Part shown: piece after piece, positions 33,201-41,206 of the stretch
How the letters are laid out: every line of letters begins with the position of its first letter
How positions within the stretch are numbered: position 1 is the stretch's first letter
DNA from: BP-464 sp045805505
GTDB lineage: Bacteria > Actinomycetota > Thermoleophilia > Solirubrobacterales > Solirubrobacteraceae
Length of the DNA: 64,000 nt
Reading direction: 5' to 3'
Assembly (NCBI GenBank): GCA_045805505.1
Contig: JBJMLA010000158.1
Span: 14,282 to 78,281, forward strand
Program-made: the position numbers and the translations under genes
Notes under the pieces: generated by a model
Database searches by the model: none
Told to the model about the DNA's origin: nothing
What the model saw: only the letters and a program-made list of their open reading frames with translations

Positions 33201-33253
33201 TGGGCGTCGACTACGCGCAGGGCTACCTCATCGGCCGCCCGGAACCCGTCTGA
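30248..33253 (+). CDS. Multi-PAS cyclic-di-GMP phosphodiesterase (EAL)
   Basis: GTG 30248 gives a 1001-residue protein. About six PAS domains fill residues 15-760 (for example GAGVFVTDLDFRVVVCGG, TILELNDAYAELVGRPL, LVTVFNRAAEELFGYERSEV, and IEMVNPAAQRLLGFDPP). The C-terminal EAL domain (about 770-1000) has YTQPILDI, EELLLRM in place of the usual EALLRW, NVSGRTL, EITETAL, LDDFGTGYGSF, LKIDMEFV and AEGVEDQ. Catalytic residues look intact. There is no GGDEF domain, so it should only hydrolyse cyclic-di-GMP under control of its sensors. No membrane segment is seen. The kinase gene overlaps its stop (TGATG). Confidence 0.9.
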   Translation: MTYAFHDELLPGLRDASVRALLERLPGAGVFVTDLDFRVVVCGGGAFAAAGWDPAEIEGSRLPEILDPVRWPALERHYRAALEGHPQGFRLPQDDGGVYQVVAAPLVNGGGVTEGMFVVTVDSTADSYAEERLRETQALLRAAFDATPTALVVFTAAGKHFGRILQANGATGRMFGYSMDSLPGKRIHDVFPPAEADRLDGELRAAAEEGATLSAVEQPLVDARGRQLWGRLHVTFVRDDNGQATLGVAQLEDVSRERLREEALRFSRERFGLIFHQADVGMVMIDLQPGAEGTILELNDAYAELVGRPLDDLPGTSTAGFSHPDEVEREREAMRRMARGEIDRHEVDKRYVLPDGTVRATRLCARAIHDDQGRARYSLGVAIDISDRVRAEAAREGIVESVFEGIVAIDADGLVTVFNRAAEELFGYERSEVMGRKAFDIFVPPEHRAIADGRMAGMWQAPRDSVVAERLRAQLLHADGGRLTVELSMRRTGVAPVEFTAFVRDVSGEHEADRRRRGAEDLFRTMFENSAVGMAVLNLDGRCLEANAELCRFLGRTVGELRASTIQDVTHPEDHVPTPELVEALTVHRALDRAKRFVRPDGQVVWGQVHSTLLIDASGRPRGIQSQVVDINVHRQTDARLGAVLESLAEGVIALDGDNRIEMVNPAAQRLLGFDPPALIGRTMHESIHAHTGRYEDCPIVRVAGTGEAVRVDDDTFARADGSKLPVSYSAAPLGTGDERGVVVVFSDISDRKAREQNLHRRLAALDRLEQTRKALAEDRLVIYTQPILDIARGEIAQEELLLRMRDEDGHIVGPGEFLPVAEEYGLISDIDRWVIGQAATIAARGRHVEVNVSGRTLGHRDLTVWVEEAIERSGADPRLLTFEITETALTADLEQACRFAERIAELGCGFALDDFGTGYGSFTLLKRLPVSYLKIDMEFVRHLVDEEADRHVVQAVVTLARGLGMRTIAEGVEDQATLDLLASMGVDYAQGYLIGRPEPV

Positions 33254-35241
33254 TGGCGCGCCTGGTCGTTGCGCTGGTGATCACCGCGGTGGCGGCGCTC
33301 GTCGCGCAGTACCCGCTGCACGGCGAGCTGGCGCTGTGGCTCGCCTATGCCGCGTGGACGCTGGCCAGCGGCGCCGCGCTGCTCGGCTGTCGCGTGGCGA
33401 TGGCCGGCGTGACCGAGCCTCGCCGGCGGTCGGGCTGGCGGCTGCTGGCCGTGGCCTCGGCTCTGTGGTTCGCCGGACAGCTGATCTGGGACGTCTACGC
33501 CCTGGCCGGCGCCACCCCGGACCTGCCGACGCCCGCCGACCTCTGCTGGCTGCTCTACGCCGTCGTCGCCGCTGCCGGCCTCGCGCGCGTCGGCGCCGCG
33601 GCGGAGGCCGGCCGGCGCTATCAGGCCCTCGAGGCGGCCGCGGTCGCGGTGGGCGTCTCCGGGATCGTCGTGGCGATCCTGTGGGACCCGATCCTCGCCT
33701 CCGCCCTGGGGCCTGTCGCCTGCGCCGTGGCCGTGGCTTACGCCGTCCTCTACCTCGCCGCGACGAGCGTCCTGGTCCAGGGCCTGCCCCGGGCCCGCGC
33801 GCTCGGCCGCCACCGCGACCTCGTCCTGCTGCTCGGCGGGTTCGTGATCCAGGCCGTGGCCTTCACGTGGTGGGCGCCGGTCCTGCTGGCCGGGACCTAC
33901 GAGGCCGGAGGCTCGGTCATCGATCTGCTGTGGGTCACCGGACTCGGCGCGATCGCCATCGCCGGCCTGCTCGCGCCGCGCGCCGCCGTCGTCGCGCCCC
34001 GGGGCACCCGCGAGACGATGCGCGGGGCCACCGTGCCCTGGAGCGTCCTGTTCGCGGTGGTGGCCTCGCTCGGCTACGCGATCGCCATCAACGACGAGCG
34101 CTGGGCGCAGTCGATCCTGCTGGGCACCGCGATCGTCATGGTCGCGCTGCTGGGCATCCGCTCGCGGCACTTCGCGCGCCACGTGGTCGCCGCCGAGGCC
34201 GAGCTGGCCCGCTACCTCACGCTCGCGCCGGTGATGCTCGGCGTCACCCGGCACGGCCGGTTGCTCAAGGTCAACCCGGCGTTCTCCGAGACCCTGGGCT
34301 GGACGGAGGAGGAGCTGCTCGCCACGCCGGTCCTCGACCTCATCCATCCCGACGACGTGGACGAGACCCGGGAGATCATCCGCAAGCTGGCCGAGCGCAA
34401 CCAGCCGATCGCCGTCGAGAACCGCTATCGCCACAAGGACGGCTCCTACCGCTGGCTGTCCTGGACGTCGATCCCGGACGCCGACCGCGACATCAACTAC
34501 TCCGCGGCCCGCGACATCACCGATCTGAAGGCCGTCCAGGCGGAGCTCGAGCGCTCCAACGCCGACCTCGAGCGCTTCGCCTACGCCGCCTCCCACGACC
34601 TCGCCGAGCCGCTGCGGACGATCGGCAGCTTCAGCCAGCTCATCGTCCGCGACGTGGGCGACCAGCTCGACGAGCGGTCGACGCGCCACCTCGGCCACGT
34701 GATCGACGCCGCGGAGCGGATGCGGACGCTGATCGCCGCCATGCTCGCCTACTCGCGGGTGGGTCGCGCGCCGTTCGCCCCCGAGCCCGTGGCGCTGGCC
34801 GCGATCGTCGAGGAGACCGTTGCCCTGCTGCGCTCGCAGCTCGACGAGGCGGGCGCACGCGTCACCTGGGGGGAGCTGCCGGTCGTGACCGCCGAGCCCG
34901 GCGCGCTGGCCCAGGTCCTGCAGAACCTCGTCTCGAACGCCGTGAAGTTCCGGCGCGACGATCCGCCGCGCGTGCACGTCAGCGGCGATCGCGAGAACGG
35001 CGGCTGGCACCTGCGCGTGACCGACAACGGCATCGGCATCGAGGAGCGCCACCGGCAGAAGATCTTCGAGATGTTCCAGCGTCTCCACAGCCGCGCCGAC
35101 TACGAGGGAACCGGCATCGGCCTGGCGCTGTGCGCGAAGGTCATCGAGCGCCACGGCGGCGACATCTGGGCCGAGTCCTCGCCCGGATCCGGCAGCACCT
35201 TCCACGTCACCATCCCCGACACCCCCATCGCCCGTGATTGA
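33253..35241 (+). CDS. Membrane PAS histidine kinase
   Basis: ATG 33253 overlaps the EAL gene's stop. The 662-residue protein starts with about eight membrane helices (residues 1-285) forming a sensory module of unknown ligand. A PAS domain follows (LAPVMLGVTRHGRLLKVNPA, LDLIHPDDVDETREII; about 310-425). Next come a HisKA domain (FAYAASHDLAEPLRTIGSFS, phospho-His in SHDL) and HATPase_c (LQNLVSNAVKF, VTDNGIGIEER, YEGTGIGLALCAKV). The SHDLxEPLR motif is typical of phytochrome-type kinases paired with Rcp1-like regulators. Two such regulators follow with overlaps. Confidence 0.93.
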   Translation: MARLVVALVITAVAALVAQYPLHGELALWLAYAAWTLASGAALLGCRVAMAGVTEPRRRSGWRLLAVASALWFAGQLIWDVYALAGATPDLPTPADLCWLLYAVVAAAGLARVGAAAEAGRRYQALEAAAVAVGVSGIVVAILWDPILASALGPVACAVAVAYAVLYLAATSVLVQGLPRARALGRHRDLVLLLGGFVIQAVAFTWWAPVLLAGTYEAGGSVIDLLWVTGLGAIAIAGLLAPRAAVVAPRGTRETMRGATVPWSVLFAVVASLGYAIAINDERWAQSILLGTAIVMVALLGIRSRHFARHVVAAEAELARYLTLAPVMLGVTRHGRLLKVNPAFSETLGWTEEELLATPVLDLIHPDDVDETREIIRKLAERNQPIAVENRYRHKDGSYRWLSWTSIPDADRDINYSAARDITDLKAVQAELERSNADLERFAYAASHDLAEPLRTIGSFSQLIVRDVGDQLDERSTRHLGHVIDAAERMRTLIAAMLAYSRVGRAPFAPEPVALAAIVEETVALLRSQLDEAGARVTWGELPVVTAEPGALAQVLQNLVSNAVKFRRDDPPRVHVSGDRENGGWHLRVTDNGIGIEERHRQKIFEMFQRLHSRADYEGTGIGLALCAKVIERHGGDIWAESSPGSGSTFHVTIPDTPIARD

Positions 35242-35617
35242 CATCGTCCTGATCGAAGACAACCCCGCCGACGTCGAGTACACCCGTGAGGTCCTCGGAT
35301 CGTGGGGGGTCGAACACCGCCTCGAGGTCGTCATGGACGGGGAGGAGGGACTGGGTCGCCTGCTCGAGGGCGCCGCGCCACAGCTGGTGCTGCTCGACCT
35401 CAACCTGCCGCGGCTCTCGGGGACCGACATCCTGCGCACCGTGCGCGCCCACCCCGAGCGCGGCGATCTTCCCGTGGTGGTCCTGGCCACCAGCGAGGCG
35501 GAGCGCGACATCATCGAGTCCGAGCGCCTCGAGGCCGACGGCTACCTGGCCAAGCCGATCAGCATCGACGAGCTCGAGTTCACCTGGTTTCGCATCGCCC
35601 GCAAGGAGCACCGATGA
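35234..35617 (+). CDS. Single-domain response regulator (Rcp1-like)
   Basis: GTG 35234 overlaps the kinase's last codons by eight bases. The 127-residue receiver has acidic Glu8/Asp9, phospho-acceptor Asp55 (LVLLDLNLPR), Thr86 and Lys107 (YLAKPIS). No output domain follows. It is likely phosphorylated by the preceding kinase and acts through a protein contact. The second regulator begins within its stop (ATGA). Confidence 0.93.
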   Translation: MIDIVLIEDNPADVEYTREVLGSWGVEHRLEVVMDGEEGLGRLLEGAAPQLVLLDLNLPRLSGTDILRTVRAHPERGDLPVVVLATSEAERDIIESERLEADGYLAKPISIDELEFTWFRIARKEHR

Positions 35618-36054
35618 GCATCACGCCGGCCCACATCCTCCTGGTCGAGGACAGCCCGACCGACATCGAGCTGACGCGCGAGGTCCTCGGTGAAGCGCGT
35701 GTCCTCAACCAGCTGCACGCCGTGACCGACGGCGAGCGCGCGCTGAGCTACCTGCGCGGGGAGGGCGAGTACGCCGGCGCGCCCCGCCCCGATTTCGTGC
35801 TGCTCGACCTCAACCTCCCGCGGATGGGCGGCATCGAGGTCCTGAGGGCCATGAAGGCCGACCCGGCGCTGTGCGACATCCCCGTCATCGTCCTGACGAC
35901 CTCCAGCGACGAGGCCGACGTCCTCGGCGCCTACCGGGAACAGGCGAGCTCGTTCATCGTCAAGCCCGTCGATCTCGACCAGTTCGTGCGGGTCGTGAAG
36001 ACCATCGAGGGGTACTGGCTGAGCATCGTCAAGCTCCCGAAAGCGGCCGGCTGA
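35614..36054 (+). CDS. Second single-domain response regulator (Rcp1-like)
   Basis: ATG 35614 overlaps the stop of the first regulator. The 146-residue receiver has Glu12/Asp13, Asp65 (FVLLDLNLPR), a TTSSDEADV segment, and Lys117 (FIVKPVD), with the helical insert typical of Rcp1-type proteins. It is the last gene of the EAL-kinase-regulator operon. The two regulators differ in the second half, so they may serve different outputs, for instance competing phosphate sinks. Confidence 0.93.
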   Translation: MSITPAHILLVEDSPTDIELTREVLGEARVLNQLHAVTDGERALSYLRGEGEYAGAPRPDFVLLDLNLPRMGGIEVLRAMKADPALCDIPVIVLTTSSDEADVLGAYREQASSFIVKPVDLDQFVRVVKTIEGYWLSIVKLPKAAG

Positions 36055-36060
36055 CGTCGC

Positions 36061-36066
36061 TATACT
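36061..36066 (+). promoter_or_regulatory. TATACT -10 box of the sulfur-carrier operon
   Basis: TATACT followed by a T-run lies 42 bases before ATG 36109; a Shine-Dalgarno-like AGGAG stands in the leader (about 36091-36095). No TTGACA-like -35 is obvious. Confidence 0.6.
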
Positions 36067-36108
36067 TTTTGAAGCGAATTCCGACCCGAGTTCAGGAGTT
36101 TCCTTCAC

Positions 36109-37287
36109 ATGCCGTCCGGCGCAGAGTTCATCCGCAACGTCAAGTCCGAGATCCAGGAGATCGATCCGTCGGACGTCCACCCGCTGCTGGGCAACGGCGT
36201 CCCGATCGTCGACGTCCGCGAGACCGAGGAGTTCACGGGCGGTCATCTGCCCGGTGCCAAGCACGTCTCGCGCGCCTACCTGGAGCAGCGCATCGAGGCC
36301 GCGGCGCCCGATCGCAAGCAGCGCGTCGTCCTGTACTGCGCGTCGGGCAACCGGTCGGCGCTCGCCGCCCGCACGATGCTCGAGGACCTCGGGTACGAGG
36401 ACGTCGTGTCGATGACCGGCGGCTACACGCTCTGGAAGGACCGCGGCTACGACGTCGAGATCCCGCGCGCGCTCACCGCCGAGCAGCGCGACCGCTACAG
36501 CCGTCACCTGCTCGTGCCCGAGGTCGGCCTCGAGGGCCAGCTCAAGCTGCTCGACGCCAAGGTCCTGTGCCTCGGTGCCGGCGGACTCGGCTCGCCGATC
36601 GCGCTCTACCTCGCGGCGGCCGGCGTCGGCACGCTGGGCATCGTCGACGACGACGTCGTCGACCTCTCCAACCTCCAGCGCCAGGTCATCCACACGACGG
36701 CCGGCGTGGGCACGCCGAAGGTCGACTCGGCGGAAGAGGCGATCAAGAACCTCAACCCCGACGTCAACGTCGTCAAGTACCAGACGCGCCTCGACGCCTC
36801 CAACATCATGGAGATCATCGAGGGCTACGACATCATCGTCGACGGCGTCGACAACTTCCCGACGCGCTACCTGCTCAACGACGCGTCGGTGCGCCTGAAG
36901 ATCCCGGTCGTCAGCGCCGCCATCCTCGGCTTCGAGGGTCAGCTGTCGGTGTTCGCGCCCTACGACGGCCCGTGCTACCGCTGCCTGTTCCCGGTGCCGC
37001 CGCCCGCCGAGCTCGCGCCGTCCTGCGGCGCCAACGGCGTCCTGGGCGTGCTGCCCGGCACGATGGGCCTGCTGCAGGCCACCGAGGTCATCAAGCTCAT
37101 CACCGGCTCCGGTGATCCGCTGATCGGCCGCCTGCTCATGTACGACGCGCTCGACGCGTCGACCACCGAGCTCAAGGTCCGCCGCGACCCGGACTGCCCG
37201 ATCTGCTCCCGCGAGCCCGACGCGATCTCCGACGAGGAGATGGGCGTGTTCCCCGACTACGAGGCCTTCTGCGCGGCAGCGGGCTAG
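36109..37287 (+). CDS. moeZ: Rhodanese-E1-like fusion, sulfur-carrier activating enzyme
   Basis: The 392-residue protein starts with a rhodanese domain (VPIVDVRETEEFTGGHLPGA, active Cys77 in YCASGNRS). It continues as a ThiF/MoeB E1-like domain (RYSRHLLVPEVGLEGQ, LGAGGLGSP at 155-163, FPTRYLLND). Zinc Cys pairs are in PCYRCLFP and DCPICS. It should adenylate and thiolate the C-terminal Gly of the next gene's carrier. The order is rhodanese first, the reverse of mycobacterial MoeZ, where E1 comes first. It has its own promoter (TATACT) and precedes the carrier gene by 15 bases. Confidence 0.92.
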   Translation: MPSGAEFIRNVKSEIQEIDPSDVHPLLGNGVPIVDVRETEEFTGGHLPGAKHVSRAYLEQRIEAAAPDRKQRVVLYCASGNRSALAARTMLEDLGYEDVVSMTGGYTLWKDRGYDVEIPRALTAEQRDRYSRHLLVPEVGLEGQLKLLDAKVLCLGAGGLGSPIALYLAAAGVGTLGIVDDDVVDLSNLQRQVIHTTAGVGTPKVDSAEEAIKNLNPDVNVVKYQTRLDASNIMEIIEGYDIIVDGVDNFPTRYLLNDASVRLKIPVVSAAILGFEGQLSVFAPYDGPCYRCLFPVPPPAELAPSCGANGVLGVLPGTMGLLQATEVIKLITGSGDPLIGRLLMYDALDASTTELKVRRDPDCPICSREPDAISDEEMGVFPDYEAFCAAAG

Positions 37288-37302
37288 CCTCGACCCACTC
37301 TT

Positions 37303-37581
37303 ATGGCCACCGTACGCATTCCCCCAGTCCTGCGCCCCTCCGTCGGCGGCGAGCGCGAAGTCCAGGCCGACGGCTCCAAGGTCGGCGAGGTCCTCGAGTC
37401 ACTCGCCACCGCGCACCCCGACACCCGCGGGCAGCTCTTCGGCGACGACGGAGCGCTCAACCGCTACGTCAACGTCTACCTCAACGACGAGGACGTCCGC
37501 GTCCTCGACGGCCTCGACACGGCCGTCAACGAGGGCGACTCGCTGGTCATCCTGCCGGCGATGGCCGGCGGCTGCGCCTAG
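37303..37581 (+). CDS. CysO/MoaD-like sulfur-carrier protein with GG-Cys-Ala end
   Basis: This 92-residue ubiquitin-fold protein (PPVLRPSVGGEREVQADG, VNVYLNDEDVRVLDGLDTAV, EGDSLVILPAMAGGCA) matches CysO/MoaD. The di-Gly is not terminal: the gene encodes two more residues, Cys91-Ala92. Carrier proteins with such tails (QbsE ends GGCF) need a JAMM protease to expose GG. A JAMM protease is encoded at 41392, and a CysM-like synthase at 40220, so the carrier likely donates sulfur to cysteine synthesis. TAGCCT twelve bases upstream could give a nearly leaderless start. Confidence 0.9.
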   Translation: MATVRIPPVLRPSVGGEREVQADGSKVGEVLESLATAHPDTRGQLFGDDGALNRYVNVYLNDEDVRVLDGLDTAVNEGDSLVILPAMAGGCA

Positions 37582-37622
37582 CGTCCTGACGTCTGGGCCA
37601 CTACGGCCCAGAAGGCAGGACG
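37582..37622. terminator. Bidirectional hairpin terminator
   Basis: CGTCCTG (37582-37588) pairs with CAGGACG (37616-37622), and TCTGGGCC (37592-37599) with GGCCCAGA (37605-37612). A 3x3 internal loop separates the stems and ACTAC forms the loop. It lies between convergent genes and can stop both. Confidence 0.8.
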
Positions 37623-37633
37623 GTGCACATTCG

Positions 37634-38587
37634 TCAGCGTGCGGCGATCGCCTGCGCGAATGGCGCGAGCGCGGCGAGGTCGGCGTCGGCGCCGCCGTTG
37701 AGGCCGATTGAGTCCACGAGGGCCGCACGGCCCGCGGCTTCTTCCGGGGTCCGGACGCAGAAGAGCGCGAGGACGTCGTCGCCAACGAGCGCGGGCATCT
37801 GCGCCCAGCGGTTCTCCTTCGTGCACGCGTGCAGCCGCTCGCCCAGATCCCTGAGCCCGTGGGTCTCCAGGACGCTCCAGTAGCCGGGCGTCGAGCCGTA
37901 GAAGGCGACGCGGCGGCGGGCGGACTCCCACTCCTCCTCGGTCGTGGCGACGAACAGCCCGCAGGCGACGTGGAGGTCGCGGGTGCCGAGAGCGGGGAGG
38001 ACGACGTCGCGGAGGTGCTGCTCGGTGAGGAAGGCGTGCAGCAGCACGCCGTCGGCGACCTCGCCGGCGACGGCGAGCATCCGCTCGCGCACGGCGGCGA
38101 GGTAGATCGGCGGCGGCGGGCCGTCGAGCGGCGCCGGCCGGAAGTTCGGCGGCATCAGCGTGTGCGTGTAGAAGCGCCCGGCGAAGTCGAGCGGCGCGCC
38201 CTCCTGCCAGGCCGTCCAGATCGCTCGCAGCGCCTGGACGTACTCGCGCATCCGCGGCGCGGGATGGTCGAAGGGCGCGGAGAAGCGGCGCTCGACGTGC
38301 GCGCGGACCTGGGTGCCGAGCCCGAGGACGAAGCGGCCACCGGTCAGGCGCTGCAGGTCCCATGCGCTGTGCGCGGTCTGCAGCGGGCTGCGCGGGAACG
38401 CGACGGCGATCGCGGTGCCGAGCCGAATTCGCTCGGTCGCGCCGGCGGCCAGCGCGATCGGCAGGAAGGGGTCGTTGGCCGACTCGGTGCTGAACACGCC
38501 GTCGTAGCCGAGGCCCTCCGCCCGCGCCGCCTCGGCCGCGAAGTCGGCCAGCGGCGTGCCGCGCAGGGTGATGCTGACCGGCGCCAC
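37634..38587 (-). CDS. F420-dependent LLM-class oxidoreductase
   Basis: GTG 38587 gives 317 residues of a luciferase-like TIM barrel: AARAEGLGYDGVFSTESAND, IRLGTAIAVAFPRSP, GGRFVLGLGTQVRAHVERRF, and IYLAAVRERMLAVAGEVADG. This pattern is shared with F420-dependent oxidoreductases of actinobacteria (TIGR03617-like). The exact substrate is unknown. The gene lies four bases after the ArsR-type regulator and is probably controlled by it. Confidence 0.85.
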   Translation of the reverse strand: MAPVSITLRGTPLADFAAEAARAEGLGYDGVFSTESANDPFLPIALAAGATERIRLGTAIAVAFPRSPLQTAHSAWDLQRLTGGRFVLGLGTQVRAHVERRFSAPFDHPAPRMREYVQALRAIWTAWQEGAPLDFAGRFYTHTLMPPNFRPAPLDGPPPPIYLAAVRERMLAVAGEVADGVLLHAFLTEQHLRDVVLPALGTRDLHVACGLFVATTEEEWESARRRVAFYGSTPGYWSVLETHGLRDLGERLHACTKENRWAQMPALVGDDVLALFCVRTPEEAAGRAALVDSIGLNGGADADLAALAPFAQAIAAR

Positions 38588-38591
38588 GCGG

Positions 38592-39263
38592 TCAGAGCTC
38601 CAGGCCGACCGTGTCGCGCAGGGCGCGCCGGCCGTTCGCCGTGACCGCCAGGGCGCGCCCGGCGGGCCGTCGCTCGAGCCAGCCCGCGCCCAGCAGCCGG
38701 TCGAGCACCGCCGCGCCGAGCCCGCCCGCGAGGTGCAGGCGCCGCTCGCTCCAGTCCAGGCACGGACGGGTCAGCGGCCGGCGCCCGCCGATCGTCGCGA
38801 CGTCGACGCCCAGCGCGGCGAACGGGCCGGCATCCGTCAGCGCGAGCGATCGCCGCTCGAGCGCCCCGAGCGCCACCAGGCGATCGGCGAGCGCCACGCC
38901 GGCGGCACCGGCGAGGTGGTCATAGCAGGAGCGCGCGGCGCGCTCGGCGATGCGCTGGTCGCTCTCGCGCAGCGTCTTGACCGGCCCGACCGGGGCGATC
39001 GCGGCAAGGCCCTCGACGGCCGCGGCAACGCGCTCGTCGGCGAGCCGGTGGTAGCGGTGACGGCCGTGTGACTCGACCGCGACGAGCCCCGCCGACGTCA
39101 GCCGTGTCAGGTGACCGCTGGCCGTCGGGCGCGCCACCCGGGCGACGCGGGCCAGCTCGCCGGCGGTCAGAGCGCGCCCGTCCATCAGCGCCTGGAGCAT
39201 CGCCCCGCGCGCCGGATGGCCGATGGCCGAGGCCACGGCGGAGATGTCGGCGTCGCCGCTCAC
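38592..39263 (-). CDS. ArsR-family winged-helix regulator with C-terminal domain
   Basis: GTG 39263 gives 223 residues. The N-terminal winged helix reads AVASAIGHPARGAMLQALMD, then TAGELARVARVARPTASGHL and VESHGRHRYHRL. A helical C-terminal domain of about 130 residues (YDHLAGAAGVALADRLVALG) is typical of ArsR-type regulators of LLM or DMT gene pairs. No metal-binding Cys motif is clear except one Cys (RSCYDH). It is divergent from the EamA transporter and upstream of the LLM gene, so it likely controls both. Confidence 0.85.
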   Translation of the reverse strand: MSGDADISAVASAIGHPARGAMLQALMDGRALTAGELARVARVARPTASGHLTRLTSAGLVAVESHGRHRYHRLADERVAAAVEGLAAIAPVGPVKTLRESDQRIAERAARSCYDHLAGAAGVALADRLVALGALERRSLALTDAGPFAALGVDVATIGGRRPLTRPCLDWSERRLHLAGGLGAAVLDRLLGAGWLERRPAGRALAVTANGRRALRDTVGLEL

Positions 39264-39330
39264 GCCGGCGATTCTCGCGCATGGACGCTTCGGCGTCTCA
39301 CGAAACGTCGCGCACCTACGTTGCACCGCC

Positions 39331-40218
39331 ATGCCCGTCGCCGCCGCCGCTGTCACCGTCGCTCTCTGGGCCTCCGCCTTCGTGGGCATCCGGGCCGCCG
39401 GCGAGGACCTGGGGGCCGGGCCGCTGACGCTGGGCCGGCTGCTCGTGGCGGCCGTGGTGCTGGGCGCGATCGTCACGGTCCGCGGCGAGCGGCGGCCGCC
39501 GCGCGGCGACGTCCCGCGCCTGGTGCTCTGCGGGCTGCTGTGGTTCGGCGCCTACAACGTGCTGCTCAACGCCGCCGAGCAGCGCGTCGACGCGGGAACC
39601 GCGGCGATGCTCGTCAACATCGGCCCGGTCCTGATCGCGCTGCTGGCCGGCGTGCTGCTCGGCGAGGGCTTCCCGCGCTCCCTGCTGACGGGCTGCGCCA
39701 TCGCCTTCGCCGGGACCGTCGTCATCGGCGCGGCCACGCGCGGGGAGAGCACGGACGCCGGCTGGGGCGCGCTGCTGTGCCTGGCCGCGGCGCTCGCCTA
39801 CGCGGGCGGCGTCGTGGCCCAGAAGCCGCTGCTGGACCGCACGTCGGGCCTGCAGGTCACCTTTCTGGCCTGCGTCGTCGGGGTGCTCGCCTGCCTGCCC
39901 TTCGCGCCCGCGCTCGTCTCGGACCTGCGCGGCGCGTCGGGTGCAGCCATCGCCTGGACCGCCTACCTCGGCATCTTCCCGACGGCCGTCGGCTTCACGA
40001 CCTGGGCCTTCGCCCTCAAGAGCACCAGCGCGGGCAGGATGGGGGCGACGACCTACCTGGTCCCGCCGCTGGCCGTCCTGCTGGGCTGGGCGCTGCTGGG
40101 CGAGTCGCCGCCGGCGCCGGCCTTCGCCGGCGGGGCGCTGTGCCTGGCCGGGGTTGCGGTCACACGCATGCAGCGTTTTTCCCGCATGCCGGCGGCTGTT
40201 CCTGACTACACTAAATGA
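39331..40218 (+). CDS. DMT-superfamily transporter (EamA type)
   Basis: ATG 39331, with TACGTT eight bases upstream, gives 295 residues and ten predicted membrane helices in two EamA repeats. Repeat 1 includes TVALWASAFVGIRAAGEDL and VDAGTAAMLVNIGPVLIALL; repeat 2 includes AALAYAGGVVAQKPLLD and GRMGATTYLVPPLAVLLG. It should export small metabolites such as amino acids or drugs. It is divergent from the ArsR gene, and lies just upstream of the CysM-like gene, so cysteine or related thiol export is a thought but unproven. Confidence 0.88.
   Translation: MPVAAAAVTVALWASAFVGIRAAGEDLGAGPLTLGRLLVAAVVLGAIVTVRGERRPPRGDVPRLVLCGLLWFGAYNVLLNAAEQRVDAGTAAMLVNIGPVLIALLAGVLLGEGFPRSLLTGCAIAFAGTVVIGAATRGESTDAGWGALLCLAAALAYAGGVVAQKPLLDRTSGLQVTFLACVVGVLACLPFAPALVSDLRGASGAAIAWTAYLGIFPTAVGFTTWAFALKSTSAGRMGATTYLVPPLAVLLGWALLGESPPAPAFAGGALCLAGVAVTRMQRFSRMPAAVPDYTK
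40207..40212 (+). promoter_or_regulatory. TACACT -10 box for the cysM-like gene
   Basis: TACACT lies seven bases before GTG 40220, inside the last codons of the EamA gene. The start would be leaderless. Confidence 0.6.
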
Positions 40219-40219
40219 A

Positions 40220-41191
40220 GTGCTGCCCCAGCTCCGAAACCGCCCCTGTGGGGGCCGCTACGAGGACATCGTCGCCGCGATCGGCAACACGCCGCTCGTC
40301 GAGCTGCGCCGCCTGAGCCCCAAGCCCGGCGTCCGCATCTGGGCCAAGATGGAGTCGTTCAACCCGACCGGCTCGGTCAAGGACCGCGTGGCGCGGGCCA
40401 TGATCGAGGACGCCGAGGAGAAGGGCCTGATCCGGCCCGGCCAGACGATCCTCGAGCCGACCTCCGGCAACACCGGCATCTCGCTGGCGATGATCTGCTC
40501 GCGCAAGGGCTATCCGCTCAAGGTCGTCATGCCCGAGAACGTGACCCCCGAGCGCACCCAGCTGCTGCAGATGTACGGCGCCGAGATCGTCTACTCGCCC
40601 GGCGACCAGGGCTCCAACGGCGCGGTGGCCATGGCGCTGGAGATGGCCGAGGCCGATTCGTCGTACTACATGCCCTACCAGTACGGCAACGCCGCGAACC
40701 CGGGCGCGCACTACAACGGCACCGCCAAGGAGATCCTCGAGGAGCTCGACGGTCAGGTCGACGCGTTCGTCGCGGGCCTCGGCACGGGCGGGACGCTGAT
40801 GGGCCACGCCCGGCGCTTCAAGGAGGAGCTGGGCGACGTCGTCAAGATCGTCGCCGCCGAGCCCATGCAGGGCGAGCCGGTCCAGGGCCTGCGCTCCCTC
40901 GACGACGGGTTCATCCCGCCGATCATCGACATCTCCCTGCTGGACCGCAAGATCTTCGTCACGAACACCGACGCGATCGTGTGGACGCGCAAGCTGCTCG
41001 ACGAGGAGGGCGTCTTCGCCGGAGTCTCCTCGGGAGCCATCGCGTCGATCGCCGTGCGCATCGCCAACGAGATGGATGAAGGCAACGTGGTGTTCATCGT
41101 CTGCGACGATGGGTGGAAGTACCTCTCCTCGGGCATCTACACGCGCCCGATCGAGGAAATCGAGAACCTCGAATCCACCGTGTGGTGGTAA
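40220..41191 (+). CDS. cysM: Cysteine synthase, CysM type (CysO-dependent)
   Basis: GTG 40220 gives 323 residues, the same length as mycobacterial CysM. Start choice is supported by TACACT seven bases upstream. The fold II PLP enzyme has Lys54 (NPTGSVKDR), SGNTGIS, LGTGGTLMG and SSGAIASI. YQYGNAANPGAHYNGT and DGWKYLSSG match the O-phosphoserine-using CysM rather than CysK, as does the Arg before SLDDGF. It should add a carrier-bound sulfide to O-phosphoserine. Its partners CysO-like (37303) and JAMM protease (41392) are close by, so the set forms a pathway. Confidence 0.9.
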   Translation: MLPQLRNRPCGGRYEDIVAAIGNTPLVELRRLSPKPGVRIWAKMESFNPTGSVKDRVARAMIEDAEEKGLIRPGQTILEPTSGNTGISLAMICSRKGYPLKVVMPENVTPERTQLLQMYGAEIVYSPGDQGSNGAVAMALEMAEADSSYYMPYQYGNAANPGAHYNGTAKEILEELDGQVDAFVAGLGTGGTLMGHARRFKEELGDVVKIVAAEPMQGEPVQGLRSLDDGFIPPIIDISLLDRKIFVTNTDAIVWTRKLLDEEGVFAGVSSGAIASIAVRIANEMDEGNVVFIVCDDGWKYLSSGIYTRPIEEIENLESTVWW

Positions 41192-41206
41192 CCCCCTAGG
41201 AGCACC

